6,560 bases of DNA. It comes from Cytophagales bacterium (lineage in GTDB: Bacteria; Bacteroidota; Bacteroidia; Cytophagales; Cyclobacteriaceae). This document shows, piece by piece, positions 1 through 5,395 of this stretch. The stretch lies in contig JAJCYL010000368.1 in the NCBI GenBank assembly GCA_029262955.1, forward strand, positions 1-6,560, read 5' to 3'. The notes beneath the pieces are model-generated. The model saw only the letters and a list, made by a program, of their open reading frames with translations. It did not search any database and was not told the DNA's origin. Made by a program: the position numbers and the translations under genes. The number at the start of each line of letters is the position of its first letter. The first letter of the stretch is position 1.

Positions 1-982
1 CAGTTCCGAAGGAGGCAAAAAGGTCTGCATTTTCAAGAAAGAACTGACGTCTTTCGGGAAAGAAGATCTCAAACCTGTCCAGGTTTGCAACCTGCCGATC
101 AACTTCTACTTGTGAGAAGTCGGGATTAATAGTCATGTCAAGACTCATGGAAGGGGTCAGTGCTATTTTTACATCTCCACCAACTTCTCTATCCAGTTGT
201 GTGCCCTCAGATTCTTCAAAATTTTTACTAACACCGCCTGCTATATAGGGAATCACTGAAATATTAGAGCCTGGCTTTGGTAATGGTTTGTCCCAGATCA
301 GTTCACCGGTATACGAAAGCGAATACGGCCGGAAATTTCTTGGAATGCTATTCCAGGCTGACCTTTCGTTGGTCTTACTATCGACTCTGTACGCATTAAA
401 AAGCCAGCTATCTGAGCCCTCTGGAAAACGGATGCTTTTAAATGGAATGGCCAATTCTGCTGACCACGTATTTTCATTTATAATCGACTCTCCAAACCAC
501 TTATTATCCCAATCCAAAGTGAAATCTGTAGTTGAGCTACCACCATTGGCTACAAGTCCCTCTCTTTGAACACCGTAGGGATTAATACCAAATGAATAGG
601 CATTCGTCTGATCTCGGAATGTGTCGAAAATGAGATTAACACTTTCAATACCTGACCCTCTATAATCACGACGTTGAGAAATCATCACAAAATCACTTCC
701 TGGATCCACGTCGTTACAAGATATACCGACATACAGGTTTTCTTTATTATAAGTAAGATATATCTCGCACTGTGAGGTTGATAGGGCTGAATCGTAAGGA
801 AAGGTTTGAAAGAAATCTTTGGCAGGCTCAACATCACTCCAGGCAGCTTCGTTCAATATTCCATCTACTTCTATCTCAGACGTAGTTTCACTAATGTAGG
901 CCTTCTTTCTTGTTTCTTCCTGGGCGAAACTTGTTTGAATGAGCAAGCCCAGTATTAATACTTGTACACTTATAAATTTCAC
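1..982 (-). CDS. DUF5916 / CBM9-like outer-membrane protein, N-terminal part (truncated by window edge)
   Basis: Reading the minus strand from GTG at 982 gives 327 open codons up to the left edge, so the C-terminal part is missing. Residues 1-20 (VKFISVQVLILGLLIQTSFA) form a signal peptide with likely cleavage before Gln21. Residues about 28-230 resemble the CBM9-like beta-sandwich of the family, with EVDGILNEAAW at 38-48 and NAYRVD near 196-201. From about 240 comes the conserved family passage, including INPDFSQVEVD (285-295) and FFPERRQFFLENADLF (307-322), which in known members leads into a long C-terminal beta-barrel. Full-length relatives are usually about 700-850 residues. Expected location is the outer membrane; the ligand is unknown, and a carbohydrate-binding role is only suggested by the fold. 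No in-frame ATG lies near the signal peptide, so GTG is the best start; an upstream in-frame TTG at 1003 is less likely. It is transcribed divergently from the amidohydrolase gene. Family assignment is confident; function is not. Confidence 0.88.
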   Translation of the reverse strand, partial: MKFISVQVLILGLLIQTSFAQEETRKKAYISETTSEIEVDGILNEAAWSDVEPAKDFFQTFPYDSALSTSQCEIYLTYNKENLYVGISCNDVDPGSDFVMISQRRDYRGSGIESVNLIFDTFRDQTNAYSFGINPYGVQREGLVANGGSSTTDFTLDWDNKWFGESIINENTWSAELAIPFKSIRFPEGSDSWLFNAYRVDSKTNERSAWNSIPRNFRPYSLSYTGELIWDKPLPKPGSNISVIPYIAGGVSKNFEESEGTQLDREVGGDVKIALTPSMSLDMTINPDFSQVEVDRQVANLDRFEIFFPERRQFFLENADLFASFGT

Positions 983-983
983 T

Positions 984-1000
984 CCTCCCCAATAAGGAGG
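984..1000 (-). promoter_or_regulatory. Small stem-loop covering the DUF5916 ribosome-binding region
   Basis: In the minus-strand transcript, CCUCC (1000-996) can pair with GGAGG (988-984), with one extra U-G wobble and a 5-7 nt loop. The GGAGG is the only Shine-Dalgarno-like sequence and sits just 1 nt before the GTG start, closer than a normal spacing. If it forms, the stem would mask the start region. Pairing is seen in the sequence; a regulatory role is inferred. Confidence 0.35.
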
Positions 1001-1008
1001 CAAATCTA
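1001..1008 (-). promoter_or_regulatory. Candidate -7 box (TAGATTTG) for the DUF5916 gene
   Basis: The minus strand reads TAGATTTG, an exact match to the Bacteroidota -7 consensus TAnnTTTG, 18 bp upstream of the GTG start. It would give a very short leader. There is no TTG at the expected 17-23 bp upstream. An alternative pair is TTTTG (1036-1040) with an imperfect TTATTTG (1012-1018) about 17 bp apart. Either reading is tentative. Confidence 0.3.
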
Positions 1009-1060
1009 TTTCAAATAATGTGTTTTAATTCTATTCAAAATTGACAATATGATGGGAGGT

Positions 1061-1078
1061 ATTTTATCCCTATAAAAT
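1061..1078. repeat. AT-rich perfect inverted repeat in the divergent intergenic region
   Basis: ATTTTAT (1061-1067) and ATAAAAT (1072-1078) are perfect reverse complements around CCCT. The site lies 70 bp before the amidohydrolase ATG and about 80 bp before the DUF5916 start. It could be a repressor or activator site shared by both genes. In AT-rich spacer DNA a 7-bp arm match can also arise by chance. Confidence 0.35.
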
Positions 1079-1147
1079 GTCTGCTAAGATTCTTCCAATT
1101 ACTATCTTCAATAGTATATTACTGACTCCAACTTAACTCAAATTGCT

Positions 1148-2446
1148 ATGACTAAGATGTACAGAATAAGAGTCTTATTGACTTCAACCTTTCTTTTTAT
1201 GTGCTTTTTAAGTTGTAATGCACCTGCAGATAAGAACTTAAACACATTAATCTTTGTCAATTCCCGGATTATAGTGGGCAATGGAACGATTATTCAGAAT
1301 GGCATGATGATCGTTCAGGATGGAGTGATTACTGAGATCTCAGAGTATAACGATGCAGCCATACTCAAAAACTCAACCGTAATTGACCTGGCAGGAAAAA
1401 CGATAATGCCTGGCCTGATAAATGCACATGGCCACATTGGTGATGTTAAAGCCTTAAAATCCGGCAATTATTCAGCAGATAACATTCTGGATCAACTCAA
1501 ACTAAATGCTCGTTATGGAGTGACAACTACCCTAAGCCTTGGAGGTGATGGCGTTGAGGCCTTGAAGCTGAAGGAGGCCCAAGACTCAAGTAACCTTAAC
1601 TATTCACGTATTTATATTGCCGGAGCGGTCGTAACTGGCAGCACACCAGAAGAAGCCATAGCAGTGGTTGATGCCAACGCATCGATACCTACTGATTTTA
1701 TCAAAATTCGTGTAGATGATAATCTCGGTACTACCGATAAGATGTCTCCAGAAATTTACCGAGCAGTAATTGATCGTTCTCATGAATTGGGGCTTCCCTT
1801 GGCTGCCCACCTCTTTTATCTTGAAGATGCTAAATCACTATTGAATTCAGGAGCGGATTTTGTAGCACATAGCATACGCGATCAGTCCGTTGATGCAGAG
1901 GTGATTAACCTGCTGAAGTCCAAAGATGTATGTTACTGTCCTACTTTAACCAGGGAGGTTTCCACTTTTGTCTATGAATCAACTCCTGACTTCTTTAACG
2001 ACCCTTTCTTCATAAATGAAGTGGAACAAGATATTATGAACACCCTGAATGATCCCGGAAGGCAACAGAAAGTGAAAGACAATAAAAATGCCCAACTCTA
2101 CAAATTGGCACTGGATACAGCGATGATGAATTTAAAACAATTGAGTGATGCTGGAGTTAAAATCGCATTTGGCACGGATTCAGGACCACCCGCAAGGTTT
2201 CAGGGGTACTTCGAGCACCTTGAGCTTGAGCTAATGGTAAAAGCTGGTCTTACACCTATGCAAGCCATTATCGCGGCTACAGGGCAAGCCGCTGAATGTA
2301 TTGGACTTCAAAAGATTGGCACCCTCGAGAATGGCAAGTGGGCAGACTTTATTGTTTTGTCCAAAAACCCTCTAGAAAATATCCTTAATACCAGATCAAT
2401 TGAATCTGTTTGGATAGCTGGAAACCAGGTTCCCGAGAAAAAATAG
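1148..2446 (+). CDS. Imidazolonepropionase-like amidohydrolase, predicted lipoprotein
   Basis: This is a 432-residue metal-dependent hydrolase of the amidohydrolase superfamily. The N-terminus has a basic start, a hydrophobic stretch and a lipobox-like FLSC with Cys23, so the protein is probably a lipid-anchored envelope enzyme. Residues about 30-85 are the small beta-sandwich domain (NSRIIVGNG, VIDLAGKTIMPGLINAHGH). The TIM barrel follows with the expected metal ligands: His94 and His96 (HGH), Lys187 (FIKIR) as the probable carboxylated lysine, His221 (AAHLF), His241 (VAHSI) and the catalytic Asp344 (FGTDSG). The C-terminal GTLENGKWADFIVLSKNP is the standard family ending that returns to the sandwich domain. 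Length is typical and all key residues are intact, so it is likely active. Related proteins cleave cyclic amides or Xaa-Pro-type peptides, but the substrate cannot be read from the sequence. ATG at 1148 is chosen; ATG at 1157 would remove three residues and keep the signal. No operon partner lies downstream. Confidence 0.92.
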   Translation: MTKMYRIRVLLTSTFLFMCFLSCNAPADKNLNTLIFVNSRIIVGNGTIIQNGMMIVQDGVITEISEYNDAAILKNSTVIDLAGKTIMPGLINAHGHIGDVKALKSGNYSADNILDQLKLNARYGVTTTLSLGGDGVEALKLKEAQDSSNLNYSRIYIAGAVVTGSTPEEAIAVVDANASIPTDFIKIRVDDNLGTTDKMSPEIYRAVIDRSHELGLPLAAHLFYLEDAKSLLNSGADFVAHSIRDQSVDAEVINLLKSKDVCYCPTLTREVSTFVYESTPDFFNDPFFINEVEQDIMNTLNDPGRQQKVKDNKNAQLYKLALDTAMMNLKQLSDAGVKIAFGTDSGPPARFQGYFEHLELELMVKAGLTPMQAIIAATGQAAECIGLQKIGTLENGKWADFIVLSKNPLENILNTRSIESVWIAGNQVPEKK

Positions 2447-2454
2447 AACCTTTT
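2427..2454. terminator. Weak hairpin at the convergent gene ends
   Basis: AGGTTC (2427-2432) and GAACCT (2446-2451) are perfect reverse complements with a 13-nt loop, followed on the plus strand by TTTT (2451-2454). The stem includes the last base of the amidohydrolase stop codon. With a 6-bp stem and short T tract it is a poor intrinsic terminator, but no better candidate exists in the 6-bp gap between the two convergent genes. Confidence 0.25.
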
Positions 2455-3145
2455 ACAGGTAGCTCATTTTTTTTAAATGCTCAACCCATATCTCGTAGCC
2501 TTTTTTATTTAGGTGCAAACCATCATCTGTTAGCTCCTCTCTAAGCCGTTGTCGAGAATCAAGAAATAGAGGGAAAAGGTTGATAAAAGTAATGTCAGCC
2601 TCAAGAGCCACTTTAAAAAGTAACTGATTGGTCATCAGAACATGATATTGCTTGTCATAATGCTGTGGAAATCCTCGGTATTCAGGATTGACTGGCAAAA
2701 TGCTCTGGATATAAATTTGAGTTGATGGGATCTCTTTTTGAACCCGCTGGATAATTTTTCTTACATTATCCGCAATCACAGGGTCGGGAATATCTTGTCC
2801 AATGTCATTGATACCAATCATTAGAAATAGTTTTGAAGGGACTCTTTCAATAACCTCATCAAGTCGTTTCAAGATACCATAAGCGATATCACCACCAATC
2901 CCCCTATTCACAACATCTTTTCCTTCAAGTAATTCCGCCCAGGGTCCTCCCTCAGTTATGCTATTACCCAAAAAGAGGATGGAACCTTTATTCATCGCTT
3001 CCTTCTTAAAAATTTCCAATCTATTGGCATGATGAGCGGGAATGTACGGAATAGTATCAAACACACGCTGATGTGTAACTAAATCCTGTGAGTGAGATAG
3101 ATGCGTCAGGCACATGATAAAGCATAATAGGGCAAAAGTCTTCAT
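2453..3145 (-). CDS. Secreted SGNH/GDSL-type hydrolase
   Basis: A 230-residue exported esterase-like protein. The start chosen is ATG at 3145, giving MKTFALLCFIMCLTHLSHS, a typical signal peptide cut before Gln. The open frame extends to a TTG at 3160, which would only add MYFRP before the signal peptide. Counting from 3145, all SGNH blocks are present: block I LFLGNSITEGG with nucleophile Ser62, block II NRGIGGD with the oxyanion-hole Gly near 84-85, block III GIND with Asn113, and block V DDGLHLN with Asp208 and His211. It resembles the platelet-activating-factor-acetylhydrolase-like branch (NxGIGGD, GIND), whose bacterial members deacylate lipids, acetylated sugars or glycans. The expected location is periplasmic or secreted and the substrate is unknown. 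The gene starts 43 bp after the fused E1 gene on the same strand and may be cotranscribed with it, though no metabolic link is obvious. Its stop codon lies 6 bp from that of the convergent amidohydrolase gene. Confidence 0.92.
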   Translation of the reverse strand: MKTFALLCFIMCLTHLSHSQDLVTHQRVFDTIPYIPAHHANRLEIFKKEAMNKGSILFLGNSITEGGPWAELLEGKDVVNRGIGGDIAYGILKRLDEVIERVPSKLFLMIGINDIGQDIPDPVIADNVRKIIQRVQKEIPSTQIYIQSILPVNPEYRGFPQHYDKQYHVLMTNQLLFKVALEADITFINLFPLFLDSRQRLREELTDDGLHLNKKGYEIWVEHLKKMSYL

Positions 3146-3172
3146 GGGTCTAAAGTACAAAAGCTTGTCAAT

Positions 3173-3186
3173 ACTGTATAAACAGT
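3173..3186. repeat. Short inverted repeat between E1 and SGNH hydrolase genes
   Basis: ACTGT (3173-3177) and ACAGT (3182-3186) are perfect reverse complements around ATAA. The hairpin begins 2 nt after the E1 stop codon. It lacks a T tract directly downstream on the minus strand, so it is more likely a weak 3'-end stem or chance than a strong terminator. Confidence 0.25.
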
Positions 3187-3188
3187 GA

Positions 3189-5261
3189 CTAGTAATCGAG
3201 TAATTCTTTTATGGCACTGGCAACCTTTTCGGCAGATGGAATCATGGTCTCTTCCAATACAGAGTTGAGCGGAATGGCTGGCATGTTCTCTGAACCAATT
3301 GTTTTAACCGGAGCGTCCAGGGCTTCGAAGCAATTCTCCTGAATTCTAGCAGCAATGCTTTGTGCAAACGAATTATCGACAGGCTCTTCCGTCACTACCA
3401 GGCACCTTCCATGTTTTTTGGCGGTATTATAAATGAGCTCGGTATCAAGAGGGTGCAATGTTCTTAGGTCAATGATTTCAACCTGTCCATTGAATTTTTT
3501 CGAAGCATTGAGTGCCCAATGAACACCCATACCATAAGTAATCACCGCAATTGAAACTTCAGTTGTAGAGGACTCCTTTACCACTCGACCTTTGCCAAAC
3601 GGAATTACATAATCCCTTGATGGTTCCTTACATTTTGCGGTTTCGGTACCTTTTACCTTCGACCAATAAAGGCCCTTATGCTCAAACATGACCACTGGGT
3701 TCGGATCATGATAAGCAGATTTCATCAAACCCTTCATATCAGCTGCATTACTCGGATAGGCGATCTTTACTCCTCTTATATTGGCTACAACCGATTCCAC
3801 ACTTGAGCTGTGATAAGGTCCACCACTTCCATACGCACCTGTTGGAACTCTAATAATGCAACTCACCGGCCATTTACCATTCGATAAATAACAAGACCTG
3901 CTTACTTCAGTAAATAGCTGGTTTAAGCCTGGCCACAAATAGTCCGCAAACTGAACTTCCACAATAGGCTTCAAACCCGCAGCCGACATGCCAGTGGTAC
4001 TACCAACTATAAATGCCTCTTGAATCGGTGTATTGAACACCCTGCTTTTTCCAAACTTTTCAGCGAGGGTAGCAGCTTCTCTAAAAACACCACCTAATCT
4101 CAGGCCAACGTCCTGACCATATAACAGACATTCCGAATGTTCCTCCATTAGTTCCTCCACGGCATGCAGCGCAGAATCAACCATCATAGTTACTTCACTA
4201 TCCTTTGGCTCACGGGTGCCTATTTCTTCTTTGATAGGAGTTGCGGCATAATCATGGGTGAATAAATCCTTTGGTTTTGGGTCTGCTGCCTTGGTTGCTT
4301 TTTCGAAATCTTTATCCACTTGTTTATAAGCCTCTGACTGAAGTTTATCAAGTGCTTTTTCGGAAACCCCTTCTTTTACCAACTGCTCCTTATAAAACGG
4401 GTATGGATCGTATTCTCCGTGATAATCAAGGTCGTCGCGATACCATTCCTTTCTAACTCCAGAAGTATGATGGCTTAAAAGGGGTACTTTAGCCTGAATT
4501 AGGACAGGCTTCCTGGTCTTTCTTACTTTTTCGAAGACTTCTTCGATTAGCGTATAAGATTTGAGAAAATTCGTTCCGTTCAATTTATAGACTCCGATTC
4601 CGGGAAAACCCTTCATGTATTCTGATGAATCCATCGCCCGAATTTCGTTAGCATGAGCTGAAATATCCCACTCGTTATCTTGCACCAGATAGACAATTGG
4701 TAATTGCCTTAGTGCTGCCATTTGAAAAGCTTCAGATACCTCGCCCTCCGTGATAGACGCATCTCCAAGGGAACAAACAACTATTGGAGCATCTCCATGG
4801 TTCTTATATTTATTTAGTCCTTGTTGTTCTCTATACTGAATGCCCAGCGCTATTCCCGTACTTGGAATAGCCTGCATGCCGGTCGCCGACGATTGGTGAG
4901 GAATTTTCGGCTTATCAGCTTCTTTGAGGCTTGGATGTGAATAGTAAGATCTTCCCCCTGAAAAGGGATCGTCTATTTTAGCCATTAATTGAAGCATCAA
5001 TTCATAAGGGCTACAACCAATGCCTAAGAGAATGGAATCATCGCGATAGTATGGAGCTACAAAATCTTGTGGTTTCAACTGCAAACCAACCGCCAATTGA
5101 ATAGCCTCATGTCCACGAGATGTCGCATGAACATATTTTGAGGTGAATTTTGCATTGGCCTCATATTTTTCTGACATGGCCTTTGCGGTGGCCATCAGCT
5201 TAAAGGCTTTTAACAAAACATCCTCAGTTATTGCTAACTGATCTAATGCCGTCTTACTCAT
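3189..5261 (-). CDS. Fused 2-oxoacid dehydrogenase E1 (alpha and beta in one chain), branched-chain type
   Basis: This 690-residue protein is the thiamine-diphosphate-dependent E1 of a 2-oxoacid dehydrogenase complex, decarboxylating a 2-oxoacid and transferring the acyl group to the E2 lipoyl arm. Residues about 10-345 are E1-alpha: HATSRGHEAIQ (45-55), YYRDD (71-75), HQSSATGMQAIPSTG (122-136), the ThDP/Mg motif from GDA (166-168) to Asn196, and the loop LLSHHTSGVRKEWYR (261-275) matching the branched-chain E1 phosphorylation loop. Residues about 354-690 are E1-beta: QEAFIVG with likely catalytic Glu415, VEVQFADYLWPGLNQL, RVPTGAYGSGGPYHSSSVES with His484, and the transketolase-C-like domain (ITYGMG, IIDLRTLHPLD). 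Such fused E1 proteins are known in Bacteroidota. The ThDP motif has GDA where GDG is usual, probably tolerated. Substrate choice (branched-chain oxoacids versus pyruvate) is inferred. E2 and E3 are absent here, so the complex must be completed from elsewhere. ATG at 5261 lies 15 nt after a good promoter box. Confidence 0.95.
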   Translation of the reverse strand: MSKTALDQLAITEDVLLKAFKLMATAKAMSEKYEANAKFTSKYVHATSRGHEAIQLAVGLQLKPQDFVAPYYRDDSILLGIGCSPYELMLQLMAKIDDPFSGGRSYYSHPSLKEADKPKIPHQSSATGMQAIPSTGIALGIQYREQQGLNKYKNHGDAPIVVCSLGDASITEGEVSEAFQMAALRQLPIVYLVQDNEWDISAHANEIRAMDSSEYMKGFPGIGVYKLNGTNFLKSYTLIEEVFEKVRKTRKPVLIQAKVPLLSHHTSGVRKEWYRDDLDYHGEYDPYPFYKEQLVKEGVSEKALDKLQSEAYKQVDKDFEKATKAADPKPKDLFTHDYAATPIKEEIGTREPKDSEVTMMVDSALHAVEELMEEHSECLLYGQDVGLRLGGVFREAATLAEKFGKSRVFNTPIQEAFIVGSTTGMSAAGLKPIVEVQFADYLWPGLNQLFTEVSRSCYLSNGKWPVSCIIRVPTGAYGSGGPYHSSSVESVVANIRGVKIAYPSNAADMKGLMKSAYHDPNPVVMFEHKGLYWSKVKGTETAKCKEPSRDYVIPFGKGRVVKESSTTEVSIAVITYGMGVHWALNASKKFNGQVEIIDLRTLHPLDTELIYNTAKKHGRCLVVTEEPVDNSFAQSIAARIQENCFEALDAPVKTIGSENMPAIPLNSVLEETMIPSAEKVASAIKELLDY

Positions 5262-5276
5262 TTTGGGTTCTTATTA

Positions 5277-5308
5277 CAAATATAAGGCTATTGAAAGCAT
5301 AGCCTCAA
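5277..5308 (-). promoter_or_regulatory. Bacteroidota-type promoter of the fused E1 gene
   Basis: On the minus strand, TTG (5308-5306) is followed after 21 bp by TATATTTG (5284-5277), an exact match to the -7 consensus TAnnTTTG. The spacing is inside the 17-23 bp range reported for Flavobacterium promoters. Only 15 bp separate the box from the ATG at 5261, so the leader would be about 10 nt and carry no Shine-Dalgarno sequence. The start point is predicted, not measured. Confidence 0.6.
5285..5305. promoter_or_regulatory. Perfect inverted repeat filling the E1 promoter spacer (candidate operator)
   Basis: AGGCTAT (5285-5291) and ATAGCCT (5299-5305) are perfect reverse complements around a 7-nt centre. 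The 21-bp element occupies exactly the spacer between the -33 TTG and the -7 TATATTTG of the predicted E1 promoter. A dimeric regulator bound there would compete with RNA polymerase or bend the spacer, as MerR-type activators do in long-spacer promoters. The symmetry is seen; the operator role is inferred. Confidence 0.4.
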
Positions 5309-5395
5309 TTATCTCTCACCCAAAAAAATCATATGTTCTCAGGGTCTTAATAGTTAATTAGTGACAAAATCCCCCTCACGAAGGAATTATAATTG

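Larger units (their letters stand above)
983..1147. promoter_or_regulatory. Divergent intergenic region between DUF5916 and amidohydrolase genes
   Basis: These 165 bp separate two divergently read genes and must hold both promoters. Three structures can be seen and are listed separately: a minus-strand TAnnTTTG box, a stem over the DUF5916 start, and an AT-rich inverted repeat. For the plus-strand gene I find no TAnnTTTG box. TTGACA at 1041-1046 and TATAAA at 1071-1076 resemble sigma-70 elements but are 24 bp apart, too far for a normal promoter. There is no clear Shine-Dalgarno sequence before the ATG at 1148, which is common in this phylum. Confidence 0.5.
5262..5395 (-). promoter_or_regulatory. 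Intergenic region between transporter and E1 genes
   Basis: This 134-bp gap contains the E1 promoter described separately. I see no convincing intrinsic terminator for the transporter. A T7 run on the minus strand (5321-5327) is not preceded by a stable stem. The segment around 5348-5361 is AT-rich with overlapping imperfect symmetry (TTAATAGTTAA), nothing stronger. The presence of a good promoter in the gap argues that E1 can be expressed independently of the transporter. Confidence 0.5.

Noticed and set aside
288..569. A 93-codon plus-strand open frame
   Set aside because: It lies wholly inside the DUF5916 coding sequence on the other strand, whose family motifs are unmistakable; it has no recognisable domain.
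1041..1076. Sigma-70-like TTGACA and TATAAA pair for the amidohydrolase gene
   Set aside because: The 24-bp spacing is too long and the phylum mostly uses a different consensus; matches in AT-rich DNA are expected by chance.
1604..1810. A 68-codon minus-strand open frame
   Set aside because: It is antisense to the amidohydrolase barrel and shows no signal, domain or start context.
3146..3160. TTG at 3160 as the SGNH hydrolase start
   Set aside because: It adds only MYFRP before a complete signal peptide that begins properly at the ATG at 3145.
4271..4456. A 61-codon plus-strand open frame
   Set aside because: It is antisense to the linker-side part of E1-alpha; a shadow of the E1 gene.
5321..5327. 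T7 run on the minus strand as a terminator for the transporter
   Set aside because: No stable stem precedes it.
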